Shown in pieces: positions 17,362-30,757 of a DNA stretch of 64,000 nucleotides (within the stretch, counting starts at the first letter, position 1; every line of letters starts with the position of its first letter). The stretch covers positions 620,001-684,000 of the forward strand of contig NZ_FOFV01000002.1 of assembly GCF_900111005.1 (NCBI RefSeq), given 5' to 3'. This stretch comes from Lentzea albida. GTDB lineage: Bacteria > Actinomycetota > Actinomycetes > Mycobacteriales > Pseudonocardiaceae. Below the pieces are notes generated by a model. That model worked only from the letters and a program-made list of their open reading frames with translations, ran no database searches and was not told the DNA's origin. The translations under genes and the position numbers were made by a program.

Positions 17362-19158
17362 ATGCGAAGAGTCTTGGGTGCGGGACTCACAGCCGCTGCC
17401 GCCGTGTGTCTGGCCGCCGCTGTGGTTCCAGCCGCTTCCGCTCAAGAAAACGTGGGGACGATTCTCGGCGCCGACCGCGCCAAGGTCGTGAAGGACAGCT
17501 ACATCGTCTCGCTCAAGGCGGGAACGGCGTCGAGGGCCGCCGCTCCCGAACTGGCAGGACGCTACGGCGGCCAGGTCGGCAAGGTCTGGCAGCACGCGCT
17601 CAACGGCTTCTCGGTGAAGATGACTGCCCAGCAGGCCGCCCGCCTCGCCGCGGACCCGAAGGTCGCGTTCGTCGAGCAGGACGCCGAGGTCAGCCTCCTC
17701 GACGTGCAGCAGAACCCGCCGTCGTGGGGCCTTGACCGCAGCGACCAGCGCGACCTGCCGCTGAGCAACAGCTACCAGTACGACACCACCGCTTCGAACG
17801 TGACGGCGTACATCGTCGACACCGGTGTGCGCACGACGCACCAGACGTTCGGCGGTCGCGCCACCTGGGGCACCAACACCTCCGGCGACGGCAACAACAG
17901 CGACTGCAACGGCCACGGCACGCACGTCGCCGGCACCGTCGCGGGCGCCGAGTACGGTCTCGCGAAGGCCGCCAAGGTCGTCGCGGTCAAGGTGCTCAAC
18001 TGCCAGGGTTCGGGCACCATCCAGGGCGTCGTCGACGGCGTCAACTGGGTGACCGCGAACGCGGTGAAGCCCGCCGTTGCGAACATGTCCCTCGGTGGCG
18101 GCGCCGCGGCCGCCCTGGACACCGCCGTGCGCAACTCGGTCGCGTCCGGCGTGACCTACGCCGTCGCGTCCGGCAACTCGAACACCGACGCGTGCTCGTC
18201 GTCCCCGGCCCGCGTGGCCGAGGCGATCACCGTCAACGCGTCGACCAACACCGACGCGCGCGCCTCGTTCTCCAACTACGGCACCTGCACGGACATCTTC
18301 GCGCCGGGCCAGAACATCGTGTCGGCGTGGCACACCAGCGACACCGCCACGAACAACATCTCCGGCACGTCGATGGCCTCCCCGCACGTCGCGGGTGGCG
18401 CGGCGCTGTGGCTCGCCACGCACCCGACCGACAGCCCCGCCGCCGTCTGGGCGGGCCTGAACGCCGCCTCGACCCCCAACAAGATCACCAGCCCGGGCAG
18501 CGGCTCGCCGAACAAGCTGCTCTACACGCTCTTCGGCGGCTCGCAGCCGGGCAACCCGTCCGTGACCAACCCCGGCACGCAGACCTCCACGGTCGGCACC
18601 GCGGCGTCGCTGCAGCTCTCGGCCTCCGGCGGCACCGCGCCGTACACGTGGTCCGTCTCGGGCCTGCCGGCCGGCCTCTCGGCGAGCTCCTCGGGCGCCA
18701 TCTCCGGCACCCCGACCACCGCGGGCACCTCGACCGTCACCGCAACCGTGACCGACGCGGCCGGCAAGACCGGCTCGGCCACGTTCTCCTGGGTGGTCAA
18801 CGCGGTCGGCGGCAGCTGTGACGCCAAGACCAACTCGACCCCCGTCGCCATCGGTGACCTCTCCACCGTGACCAGCACGATCGTCGTCTCCGGCTGCGCG
18901 GGCAACGCGTCGGCCACCGCCACGATCGCGGTCGCCATCACCCACACCTACAAGGGCGACCTCGTGGTCGACCTGGTCGCACCGGACGGTTCGGTCTACA
19001 ACCTGCACAACCGCACCGGCGGCTCGGCCGACAACATCAACGAGACCTTCACCCGCAACCTCTCGGGTGAGGCCGCCAACGGCACCTGGACGCTGCGCGT
19101 GCGCGACGCGGCGTTCCTGGACACCGGCACGTTGAACAGCTGGACGCTCGACGTCTGA
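17362..19158 (+). CDS. Secreted S8 subtilase (proteinase K-like) with Ig-like and P domains
   Basis: 598 residues from ATG 17362, with GAGGGAGAAA upstream. Signal peptide 1-27 (ending ASA), I9 propeptide (about 43-112, YIVSLKAG...VAFVEQDAEV), then the catalytic domain with Asp153 (VDTGV), His185 (NGHGTHVAGT) and Ser337 (GTSMASPH). After residue about 395 come a putative Ig-like domain (TSTVGTAASLQL...GLPAGLSASSSGAISGTPT) and a C-terminal P/proprotein-convertase domain (THTYKGDLVVDLVAPDG...TWTLRVRD), which often aids folding or binding. The enzyme is an extracellular endopeptidase. It is divergent from the S1 protease gene. Confidence 0.96.
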   Translation: MRRVLGAGLTAAAAVCLAAAVVPAASAQENVGTILGADRAKVVKDSYIVSLKAGTASRAAAPELAGRYGGQVGKVWQHALNGFSVKMTAQQAARLAADPKVAFVEQDAEVSLLDVQQNPPSWGLDRSDQRDLPLSNSYQYDTTASNVTAYIVDTGVRTTHQTFGGRATWGTNTSGDGNNSDCNGHGTHVAGTVAGAEYGLAKAAKVVAVKVLNCQGSGTIQGVVDGVNWVTANAVKPAVANMSLGGGAAAALDTAVRNSVASGVTYAVASGNSNTDACSSSPARVAEAITVNASTNTDARASFSNYGTCTDIFAPGQNIVSAWHTSDTATNNISGTSMASPHVAGGAALWLATHPTDSPAAVWAGLNAASTPNKITSPGSGSPNKLLYTLFGGSQPGNPSVTNPGTQTSTVGTAASLQLSASGGTAPYTWSVSGLPAGLSASSSGAISGTPTTAGTSTVTATVTDAAGKTGSATFSWVVNAVGGSCDAKTNSTPVAIGDLSTVTSTIVVSGCAGNASATATIAVAITHTYKGDLVVDLVAPDGSVYNLHNRTGGSADNINETFTRNLSGEAANGTWTLRVRDAAFLDTGTLNSWTLDV

Positions 19159-19175
19159 TCGTCTCTTCGGTGAAC

Positions 19176-19211
19176 GAACCGCCCCCGGTGCTTCCGCCTC
19201 GGGGGCGGTTC
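19176..19211 (+). terminator. Hairpin terminator after S8 protease gene
   Basis: 19176-19187 pairs perfectly with 19200-19211 (12 bp, GC-rich) around a 12-nt loop, 17 bp after the stop codon. Confidence 0.8.
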
Positions 19212-19307
19212 CACGTTCAGGGCTCGCGGAAGCCGGTAACACGGAGCAGGTGATCACCCGACAAGCAGCCTGAATGCCGAGACGACAGCAGCAACGGGGA
19301 GAGTCGC

Positions 19308-19697
19308 GTGGGGCTTTTCAGCAAGACGCCAGAGGAGATCGCCGCCAAGAAGGCCGCCGGTGAGCTTCGCGCAGCGGAGAAGGAAGCAGCGCGCTTCGCC
19401 GCATCCCCAGCTGGACGGGCTCGTGCGGCCAAGGCGGACGGCGCGAGGATCTTCCAGATCTCGATCGAGCTCGAGAACACGCGCACGAGCCTTCTCGACG
19501 TGGTCCTCACCACGCAGAACAGCAACAACCACACTCAGACGCTCAACGAGATCGAAGCCGAGGGGTGGAGGTTCGAGGCCATCTCGACGACCTTCATCCC
19601 GCAGACCACCACGATCACCGAGAGCTCGTTCTCGAGCGGATCCAACGGAGAGACGTCCGGCATCGTGCTCGCCACCTACGTGTTCAGGCTCGCTTGA
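19308..19697 (+). CDS. Hypothetical protein, DUF4177-like C-terminal half
   Basis: 129 residues from GTG 19308, preceded by GGGGAGAG. The N-terminal third is a highly charged Ala/Lys/Arg/Glu helix (IAAKKAAGELRAAEKEAARF), probably a coiled coil. The remainder looks like a small alpha/beta unit: DVVLTTQNSN, then LNEIEAEGWRFEAIST, then a beta-rich Thr/Ser segment ending LATYVFRL. The LNxxxxEGW pattern is shared with DUF4177-type proteins. There is no signal peptide or membrane helix. Function unknown; it stands alone and converges on the next gene with 4 bp between stops. Confidence 0.65.
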   Translation: MGLFSKTPEEIAAKKAAGELRAAEKEAARFAASPAGRARAAKADGARIFQISIELENTRTSLLDVVLTTQNSNNHTQTLNEIEAEGWRFEAISTTFIPQTTTITESSFSSGSNGETSGIVLATYVFRLA

Positions 19698-19701
19698 CGC
19701 T

Positions 19702-20151
19702 TCAGGGCTCGCGGAACCACTCGCGCCGGTGCTCGAACCACTGCCGCAGGTCGTCCTCGTCGAGGTCCACGCTTAGCAGCTCCAGCACGGTCTCACGATC
19801 CGGGTGGTCGCTCGCGCGCACGTGGTCGACGGTGACCTGGACGCCCGCCGCGCAGAGGTGCTCCACGTCGTACATGCAGCCGGCGTCGAAGTTGGCGCGC
19901 TTGAGCGCGAAGTGCCGCCAGACGTCCTCGGGCCGCCGGTGCTCGGCCAGCAGGAACCCGGCCAGCGCCGCCTGCTCCCCCAAGCCCTGGGAGTGGGCAC
20001 GGCACAGGGCTTCCTGCTCGACCAGGAACCGCAGCAGCGGCAGGTCCCCGGCGGTGCTCTCAGCCGCCAGCACCTCGCCACGGGCGGCCTCGTTCAGGTC
20101 CTCGCAGTCCGGCCCGCGCTCGTACCGCAGCCCCTGCCATGCCTCCGTCAC
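19702..20151 (-). CDS. Hypothetical protein downstream of mshC
   Basis: 149 residues from GTG 20151; a longer start at 20178 would lie inside a strong hairpin, so I prefer the shorter form, although neither has a clear ribosome binding site. The sequence is helical and acidic with three Cys, one in DAGCMYDVEHLCAAG, and ends in DEDDLRQWFEHRREWF. No motif of a known family is evident. It follows mshC on the same strand but is separated from it by a hairpin, so cotranscription is uncertain. Confidence 0.6.
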   Translation of the reverse strand: MTEAWQGLRYERGPDCEDLNEAARGEVLAAESTAGDLPLLRFLVEQEALCRAHSQGLGEQAALAGFLLAEHRRPEDVWRHFALKRANFDAGCMYDVEHLCAAGVQVTVDHVRASDHPDRETVLELLSVDLDEDDLRQWFEHRREWFREP

Positions 20152-20165
20152 GGGCACAGTGTGGC

Positions 20166-20197
20166 GGGCGCGCGCCACCGCACGGCAGCGCGCGCCC
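20166..20197 (-). terminator. GC hairpin between mshC and downstream gene
   Basis: GGGCGCGCGC (20166-20175) and GCGCGCGCCC (20188-20197) form a perfect 10-bp stem with a 12-nt loop, starting 9 bp past the mshC stop. It probably terminates or attenuates the mshC transcript. Confidence 0.65.
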
Positions 20198-20205
20198 TCA
20201 GCCAG

Positions 20206-21444
20206 TTAGAGCTCCACGCCCAGAAGCGCGTCCACCGCAGTACGAACCTGCGAAGGCCCGTGCCGATCCGACCCACCGTGCGCCAACGCCTCATCGGCCC
20301 ACGCGTCGACGGCCGCCAGCGCACGCGGCGTGTCGAGGTCGTTGCCCAGGTGGTCGCGCAACCGCGTCACGGTGTCCACAGCGGACGGTCCGGTGTCCAG
20401 GGCGGCCGCGCGACGCCACTTGTCCAGCCGGGCCAGCGCCTCGTCGAGCAGGTCCTGGGACCACGGGCGGTCGGTGCGGTAGTGGCCGGCGAGCAGCGCG
20501 AGGCGGATGGCGTTGGGGTCCACCTTCTCGGCGCGCAGCTTCGAGACGAAGACCAGGTTGCCGCGCGACTTCGACATCTTCTCGCCGTCGAGGCCGATCA
20601 TGCCCGCGTGCACGTAGTGCCGTGCGAACGGGTGCTGGCCGGTCTGGGCCTCGGCGTGCGCCGCGGAGTACTCGTGGTGCGGGTAGATCAGGTCGGAGCC
20701 GCCGCCCTGCACGTCGAAGCCGGTGCCGAGGCGGTTGTGGGCGATGGCGCTGCACTCGATGTGCCAGCCGGGGCGGCCCTCGCCCAGTTCGGACGGCCAG
20801 GAGGGCTCGCCGGGACGCTTCACGCGCCACAGGAGTGCGTCGAGCGGGTGCTTCTTGCCGGGGCGGTCCGGGTCGCCGCCCCGCTCGGCGAACAGCTTCA
20901 GCATCGTCTCCTCCGAGTAGTTCGACTCGTAGCCGAACCGCCCGGTGGCGTTGTGCTCGAAGTAGACGTCCGGGTACTCGGCGTCGTCGACCCGGTAGGC
21001 GTGGCCGTCCGCGACGAGCTTGGCCACGACCTCGACGATCTCCGGGATCGCCTCGACGATGCCCACGTAGTCCTGCGGCGGCAGGACGCGCAGGGCCTCC
21101 ATGTCCTCGCGGAACAGGGCCGTCTCGCGCATGGCGAGGACCACCCAGTCGTCCTTGTCGCGCTCGGCCCGCTCCAGCAGCGGGTCGTCGACGTCGGTGA
21201 CGTTCTGGACGTAGTGCACGTTGTGCCCGTTGTCGAGCCACACGCGGTGCACGAGGTCGAACGCCAAGTAGGTGGCGGCGTGGCCGAGGTGAGTCGCGTC
21301 GTACGGCGTGATCCCGCAGACGTACAACCTGGCGGTGTCTCCTGGAGCCGTGGGGCGCACCTCGCCCGTAGCCGTGTCGAACAGCCGCAGCGGGCGGGGG
21401 TCCCCGGGAACCCGCGGCACAGGAATGGATGACCAGGTCTGCAT
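20206..21444 (-). CDS. mshC: Cysteine:1D-myo-inosityl 2-amino-2-deoxy-alpha-D-glucopyranoside ligase MshC
   Basis: 412 residues from ATG 21444, the usual MshC length. It joins cysteine to glucosaminyl-inositol using ATP, the third step in making mycothiol, the main actinobacterial thiol. It is a cysteinyl-tRNA synthetase relative lacking the anticodon-binding domain: the HIGH-like motif is in [11 protein letters not shown], and KMSKS reads EKMSKSRGN near residue 289. Zinc ligands are expected from [16 protein letters not shown] and PHHEYS. TAATGT (21452-21457) ends 7 bases before ATG, suggesting a leaderless transcript. The location between PAC2 and later genes matches mycobacterial gene order. 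Confidence 0.96.
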   Translation of the reverse strand: MQTWSSIPVPRVPGDPRPLRLFDTATGEVRPTAPGDTARLYVCGITPYDATHLGHAATYLAFDLVHRVWLDNGHNVHYVQNVTDVDDPLLERAERDKDDWVVLAMRETALFREDMEALRVLPPQDYVGIVEAIPEIVEVVAKLVADGHAYRVDDAEYPDVYFEHNATGRFGYESNYSEETMLKLFAERGGDPDRPGKKHPLDALLWRVKRPGEPSWPSELGEGRPGWHIECSAIAHNRLGTGFDVQGGGSDLIYPHHEYSAAHAEAQTGQHPFARHYVHAGMIGLDGEKMSKSRGNLVFVSKLRAEKVDPNAIRLALLAGHYRTDRPWSQDLLDEALARLDKWRRAAALDTGPSAVDTVTRLRDHLGNDLDTPRALAAVDAWADEALAHGGSDRHGPSQVRTAVDALLGVEL

Positions 21445-21482
21445 GTATCCGACATTAACGCGTACCGCCGAACAGAGCGTGA

Positions 21483-25835
<4,353 letters not shown>

Positions 25836-25839
25836 AAAC

Positions 25840-25861
25840 TGTCGGACCCCAGGCGTACCGT
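25840..25861 (+). promoter_or_regulatory. PafBC-type DNA-damage promoter (SPFH gene)
   Basis: TGTCGGAC at 25840-25847, 8 bases, then TACCGT at 25856-25861. The core and spacing match TGTCRGTG-N8-TAnnnT. A 39-base leader with a purine-rich ribosome binding site precedes ATG 25901. Confidence 0.72.
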
Positions 25862-25900
25862 TGGAGATCAAGGGCATTCGCCGCTGAAAGGCGGGGTCTC

Positions 25901-26728
25901 ATGGTCTTCTTCGAAATCCTCGGCGGGCTGGTCGCGCTCGGAGGCCTCGGCCTCGCCATGAGCGCCAGAGTGATCAAACAGTTCGAACAGGGACTGGTGT
26001 TCCGGTTCGGCAAGCTGCAACAGGGCGTGCGCGGGCCGGGGCTGACGATGCTCGTCCCGGGGGTCGACCAACTGCGGAAGGTCAACCTCCAGATCGTCAC
26101 CCTGCCCGTGCCGGCCCAGGACGGCATCACGCGCGACAACGTCACCGTGCGCGTCGACGCCGTCGTGTACTTCAAGGTGCAGGACGCGGCGAAGGCCGTC
26201 ATCAACGTCGAGGACTACCGGTTCGCGATGTTGCAGGTGGCGCAGACGTCGCTGCGGTCCATCATCGGCAAGAGCGAGCTCGACGACCTGCTGTCCAACC
26301 GCGAGCGCCTCAACCAGGGTCTGGAACTGATGATCGACACCCCGGCCCTCGAGTGGGGCATCGACATAGACCGGGTCGAGATCAAGGACGTGGCGCTGCC
26401 GGAGAGCATGAAGCGCTCGATGTCGCGCCAGGCCGAGGCCGAACGCGAACGCCGTGCGCGCATCATCACCGCGGACGGCGAGCTGCAGGCGTCCAAGAAG
26501 CTCTCCGAGGCCGCCGGGACCATGGAGTCGACTCCCGGTGCTCTGCAACTGCGGCTCCTGCAGACCATCGTGGAGGTGGCGGCGGAGAAGAACTCGACGC
26601 TTGTGCTGCCGTTCCCGGTGGAGCTGCTGAGGTTCCTGGAGAAGAACACCAACGTCGAGTCGCCCGTGAAGGCGGAGGCGCCGGTGGCGCCGCCCGAGTT
26701 GACCGAGGAGCCGAAGGAACCGGCGTGA
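25901..26728 (+). CDS. SPFH/band-7 (stomatin-like) membrane protein
   Basis: 275 residues from ATG 25901. An N-terminal membrane hairpin (FFEILGGLVALGGLGLAMSA) leads to the SPFH domain: QFEQGLVFRFGKL, GPGLTMLVPGVDQLRKVNLQIVTLPV (shown here as GPGLTMLVPG and VDQLRKVNLQ), DNVTVRVDAVVYFKV, and a coiled-coil flotillin-like helix (QAEAERERRARIITADGE). The C-terminal tail is Pro/Glu-rich. Stomatin-like proteins assemble as membrane scaffolds. A DNA-damage-type promoter drives it, and the caspase-like gene follows 132 bp downstream on the same strand, so a shared transcript is possible but unproven. No nfeD partner is present. Confidence 0.92.
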   Translation: MVFFEILGGLVALGGLGLAMSARVIKQFEQGLVFRFGKLQQGVRGPGLTMLVPGVDQLRKVNLQIVTLPVPAQDGITRDNVTVRVDAVVYFKVQDAAKAVINVEDYRFAMLQVAQTSLRSIIGKSELDDLLSNRERLNQGLELMIDTPALEWGIDIDRVEIKDVALPESMKRSMSRQAEAERERRARIITADGELQASKKLSEAAGTMESTPGALQLRLLQTIVEVAAEKNSTLVLPFPVELLRFLEKNTNVESPVKAEAPVAPPELTEEPKEPA

Positions 26729-26802
26729 GGCGGTGCGGCCTGCCTGCGTCGCCGGGGAACGAGTCCCACCAGCGGTCCACCGCCCCCGGCTACGCCGTGT
26801 GA

Positions 26803-26817
26803 GTTACCCCGAGTAAC
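26803..26817. repeat. Short inverted repeat upstream of the caspase-like gene
   Basis: GTTAC (26803-26807) and GTAAC (26813-26817) around CCCGA, 44 bp before the ATG at 26861 and within the 132-bp gap after the SPFH gene. It could be an operator or part of a promoter (TAACAC lies at 26814-26819). Confidence 0.35.
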
Positions 26818-26860
26818 ACCTCCGGCCCAGGAGCGACCTCCGATCAGGGGGTAGTGACGC

Positions 26861-29800
26861 ATGACGAAGAGGGCCAGGGACAGGTTCGTCGGCATCGGCG
26901 TCGGCTCCTACGAGCTGGTGCAGCCGCTGCAGCACGCCGTGAGCGACGTGCGGGAGCTGCGCGCCCTGCTCAAGGGCTACGACGGCGAGCCCCTGGCCGA
27001 CCCGGCCGAGGCCGATGTCCGCGCGCACATGAAGGCGCTGCGCCAGAACCCGCAGGACGGCGGCGCGCTGGTCGCGTTGTGGAGCGGCCACGCCATCCCC
27101 GTCGCGGGCAACCTCAGGCTCCTGGCCAGGGACAACGACGGCGCGGTCGACGGCATCATGCTGCACGAGTTCGCGCTGTGGTGTGCCGCGTCGGGTGCGC
27201 ACCAGGTGCTCATCATCGTGGACGCCTGCTACTCGGGCGCCCAGCTCGACGAGGCGGTCCGCACCGTCGCGGCCGTCCAGGAGGAGTTGCTGGCGGGGCA
27301 GGTGCACTGGGCGGGTGTGCTGGTGTCGTGTTCGAGCGTCGAGACGGCTCGTGACGGGCTGTTCGGCGGGAAGTTGCGCAAGCTGCTGCGTGCTGGTCCC
27401 ACGGCCGTTGAGGACGCACGGCGGTGGAGCGATCGCATCGCCCTCGTCGACGGTGGGGCGGTCGGTACGGCGCTGTTGAACGCGTGGGACAGCGACGTTC
27501 AACGGCCGCGCTTCATGCAGTACGGGTCCGCGCAGCCGATGCTGCCGAACCCCCTCTATGCCGCGAACACGGTCGTGAAGCACCTTCTGCTCGCGGCACG
27601 GGGTGGTGACTCCGCGGACAACCGGTCGTGGTTCACCGGACGGACCGCTCAGGTCGACGAGGTCGTGGGCTGGGTGCGGTCCGGGGTGGCCGGGCTGCGG
27701 GTGGTGACCGGGTCGCCGGGCACCGGCAAGTCCGCGGTGGTCGGGCGGGTCGTGAGCCTGTCCAACCCGGTCGAGCGCGACCTGCTGCTGACCGCCGGGC
27801 CGTCGTTCCGGCACGCCGACCCCGGTCCGGGCTCGGTCGACGCGGCCGTGCACGCCCGCGCGATGGACGCCGACCGCGTCGCCGACCTGCTCAGCCGGCA
27901 GCTCGTCGGCGCGGGCCTGGTCCCCGCGCCCGAGGGGCCCCGGCGGGGTGCGGCCGAGCTGGTAGGCGTGGTCAGCGCCCTCGACGAACCCCCGGTGGTG
28001 GTGGTCGACGGCCTCGACGAGGCGCGCGGCGAGTCGTTCTCGATCGCCACCTCGCTGCTGACCAAGCTCGCGGCCCACGCCGTCGTGATCGTGTCGACCC
28101 GGCAGGCGCACCGGGTCGCGGGCGGTGCTCCCCTGCTGACCGAGCTGTCGCCGGTCGAGGTGCTCGACCTCGACGACGCCGACAGCGAGCCCGACGTCCG
28201 CGAGTACGTCCTGGCGCGCCTGGGGCCGGGCGCCAAGCCGTCCACTGCGGATGAACTGGCGAAGCTGCCGTTCCTGACCGCGTGGATGATCACCGACCAG
28301 GTCCTGGCGGACGGCGGGGCCGACCTCAAGCTGTCGTTGGACGCGGCGTTCGATCGCGAGCTCGCGAAGGTGCCCTCGGCGCGTGCGTTGCTGACGGCAC
28401 TGACGTGGAGCTACGGCGCGGGATTCCCCGAAGAGGAGTGGCGCGCTGTCGCCGAGGCGTTGTTCGGTGAGACGTTCAGCCGTGAGGACATCACGGCCGT
28501 GCTAACCGAACTGGGCCGTCACATCGTGCAGGACGGTGAGGAAGGCACGGCGGTCTTCAAGCTCACGCACCAGACGTTCGCGGACCACCTGCGGCCGCCG
28601 TTCGCACCGAGCCGGGACGAGGTCTTCGCGCCGGGCGCGGAGAAGGTGGCGTGCGCGCTCATCGAGTTGTACCGGCAGCGCATGGAGGCGGGCGTGCCGC
28701 CGAACGTGCCCGGCTACCTGTGGAAGTACGCGTGGCGGCATTGCGGCCATGCGGGCACACGGGCGTTGGACGGGTTGCGCGCTCTAGCGGTGATGAACCG
28801 GATGTTGTTGCCGGACATCGCACTCGCGGCCACGACGGCGGCGAACGAGCTGATGCACTGGGGTCGTGGTGACGAGGCCATCGCACCGCTCGAGGAGGCC
28901 GCCGAGCACTTCCGCGCGCTGGTGCCGAAGTTGCGCATGTACCTGGCGGACCTGGCGTTCGTGCTGAACAAGCTGGGCCGGCGGTTCCGCGACGCCGGAC
29001 GCCTGCAGCAGGCCGTGGCGCCAGCGGAAGAGGCCGCCTTGCGCTACCGCGAGCTCGTGGCGTCGACTCCGACGACGGCGGAAAGCCTCACGCACAAACG
29101 GCTCGCGCAACGCATCGCGAAGACGTCGACGCACGGCGGTGACAACCCGACGTACGCGTCGCACCTCAGTGGCGCGTTGGTGGACCTGAGCGAGGTCTAC
29201 GCGATGTTGGGCCGCAGGCAGGAGGCGCTGTCCACGGCTCGTGACGCCGTTGCGGCCGTCGACACCGATGCACCGCTTGCGCGCGCGATGACGTGCCTTG
29301 CCGCGCGGTGCAGCGATTCCGGCCTGCGCTACGAGGCCATGCAACGGTCCAAGCAGGCCGTCGAGCTCTATTACGCGCTGGCGCAGACGAACCCGGTGTT
29401 CCTCGCGGACCTGGTCAGCGCCCTGGTCGAGCTGAGTCGCGACTACCTGGCGCTGAGCAGGCTGTCCGACGCCGCGAGCACCACACAGCAGGCCGCGGAC
29501 ATCAGCGGCACGCTCGGCCGGCACGCCGCGTTCCGCCCGCAGCTCGCGGACGCGGCGCTGAGCCTGAGCGTCGCGTACAGCATGGTCCACCGCACGGAGG
29601 CCGCCCTCAACGCCGCGAGGCAGGCCGCCGACCTCGCCGACGGGCTGCCCGTGCACGGCCAGGCGCTGCACAACCTGATGCGCCGCCAGCGCGACGCCGA
29701 CAAGCCCCGCGAGGCCCTCGCGACCGGTCTGCGGGCCGTCGAGGTCTCCCTGCTGCCGGAGAACGCGGACCGGCTGTCGACGCTGGCGGCGGCGTTGTTC

Positions 29801-30757
29801 ACGCTCGACACGATCTGCGCGGGGCTGGAGCAGCCCGAGATCGTCGAGGAGACCTGGGAGAGGGTGACCGCGCGGTTCAACGGCCCCCAGCTCGCCACGT
29901 TGCTGATGCTGCGGGCGGCGGCCACGAAGGCCGGGGATCCGGCGGCGGCGAGGTGGCTGTGCCAGGCGCTCACCCACGTCGGCCAGTCGCGGCAGGCGAT
30001 CCACGACGTGCACGACATCGCGCGCCGCCACTACGACTCCGGCCCGTGGCCGTGGGACACCACTCCGGACTGGCTGTCGGTCGACCGGGTGTTGCTGCGG
30101 ACCGCGCGCACCTGGGTGTTCGCGCGGTCGTACGCGGAGGAGCGCGACATCCTGGTGCGGCACCCGGAGCTGCTGTCGACGGACGCGGACGTGGCCGTGT
30201 CGGAGGCGTTGTACGGCACGAGCCTGATCGAGGCGCAGGTCATCCAGTCGCGCCGGACCACCGCCCAGCAACAGGGCGTCGCGCTCGCGTACCGGCCGTG
30301 GCTGCTCGCGAGTCTCGCGGACGAGTTCGTGGACGCCACGCCCGCACGCCGTCGCGAACTGCTCGCCACCCGGCGCGACGAGTTGCTGGACAAGGAAGTC
30401 CTCAAGAACGTGCGCGACAACAGGCCGGTGCACGCGTTGCTGCTGCTGGCGGACGAGGACGCCGACGTGCTCGACCTCGTGCTCGACGCCGTGGAAGACC
30501 CTTCGCGCACAACGGAGATCCTGCGCGGGCTCGCCAATGGCGCGTCACCACAAGCACTTACGCAGGCCGTGACGGCGTTGGAGCCGCACGCGCTGACGGC
30601 GTTGTACAAGGCGGTCGCGCGCGCTCGAGCCGGTGACGAACGTCTGGCGTTGCCTTCGGCGGGCCAGCGCATGGCGTGGATCCACGAGCTCACCTACCTG
30701 GTGCCCGCGAACTTCGCGTTGCTGTCCCTCATCCGCAAGCTGGCCGAGGAGTCCTAG
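26861..30757 (+). CDS. Caspase-like protease fused to STAND-type NTPase and TPR repeats
   Basis: 1298 residues. Residues 1-235 are a C14 caspase-like domain: FVGIGVGSYELVQPLQHAVSD at the start, catalytic His77 in WSGHA and Cys123 in VDACYSG. Residues about 255-640 are a P-loop NTPase of STAND/AP-ATPase character: TGRTAQVDEV, Walker A GSPGTGKS (284-291), Walker B VVVVDGLDEA (about 379-388), then a winged-helix-like part (LTHQTFADHLRPPF). From about 650 onward helical TPR-like repeats follow (for example ALRYRELVAS, ALVDLSEVYAMLGRRQEAL, LVELSRDYLALSRLSDA) and a C-terminal helical region. This is the sensor-switch-protease architecture of bacterial conflict or cell-death proteins. The stop abuts the next ATG with no gap, so it works with the alpha/beta hydrolase. 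Confidence 0.9.
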   Translation: MTKRARDRFVGIGVGSYELVQPLQHAVSDVRELRALLKGYDGEPLADPAEADVRAHMKALRQNPQDGGALVALWSGHAIPVAGNLRLLARDNDGAVDGIMLHEFALWCAASGAHQVLIIVDACYSGAQLDEAVRTVAAVQEELLAGQVHWAGVLVSCSSVETARDGLFGGKLRKLLRAGPTAVEDARRWSDRIALVDGGAVGTALLNAWDSDVQRPRFMQYGSAQPMLPNPLYAANTVVKHLLLAARGGDSADNRSWFTGRTAQVDEVVGWVRSGVAGLRVVTGSPGTGKSAVVGRVVSLSNPVERDLLLTAGPSFRHADPGPGSVDAAVHARAMDADRVADLLSRQLVGAGLVPAPEGPRRGAAELVGVVSALDEPPVVVVDGLDEARGESFSIATSLLTKLAAHAVVIVSTRQAHRVAGGAPLLTELSPVEVLDLDDADSEPDVREYVLARLGPGAKPSTADELAKLPFLTAWMITDQVLADGGADLKLSLDAAFDRELAKVPSARALLTALTWSYGAGFPEEEWRAVAEALFGETFSREDITAVLTELGRHIVQDGEEGTAVFKLTHQTFADHLRPPFAPSRDEVFAPGAEKVACALIELYRQRMEAGVPPNVPGYLWKYAWRHCGHAGTRALDGLRALAVMNRMLLPDIALAATTAANELMHWGRGDEAIAPLEEAAEHFRALVPKLRMYLADLAFVLNKLGRRFRDAGRLQQAVAPAEEAALRYRELVASTPTTAESLTHKRLAQRIAKTSTHGGDNPTYASHLSGALVDLSEVYAMLGRRQEALSTARDAVAAVDTDAPLARAMTCLAARCSDSGLRYEAMQRSKQAVELYYALAQTNPVFLADLVSALVELSRDYLALSRLSDAASTTQQAADISGTLGRHAAFRPQLADAALSLSVAYSMVHRTEAALNAARQAADLADGLPVHGQALHNLMRRQRDADKPREALATGLRAVEVSLLPENADRLSTLAAALFTLDTICAGLEQPEIVEETWERVTARFNGPQLATLLMLRAAATKAGDPAAARWLCQALTHVGQSRQAIHDVHDIARRHYDSGPWPWDTTPDWLSVDRVLLRTARTWVFARSYAEERDILVRHPELLSTDADVAVSEALYGTSLIEAQVIQSRRTTAQQQGVALAYRPWLLASLADEFVDATPARRRELLATRRDELLDKEVLKNVRDNRPVHALLLLADEDADVLDLVLDAVEDPSRTTEILRGLANGASPQALTQAVTALEPHALTALYKAVARARAGDERLALPSAGQRMAWIHELTYLVPANFALLSLIRKLAEES

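Noticed and set aside
21445..21460. TGTCGGAT upstream of mshC as a PafBC site
   Set aside because: No TAnnnT at the right distance; the bases belong to the TAATGT -10 and start region.
28784..30433. 549-codon minus-strand frame inside the caspase-like gene
   Set aside because: Antisense to TPR repeats; Arg/Val/Gln-rich with no recognisable feature.
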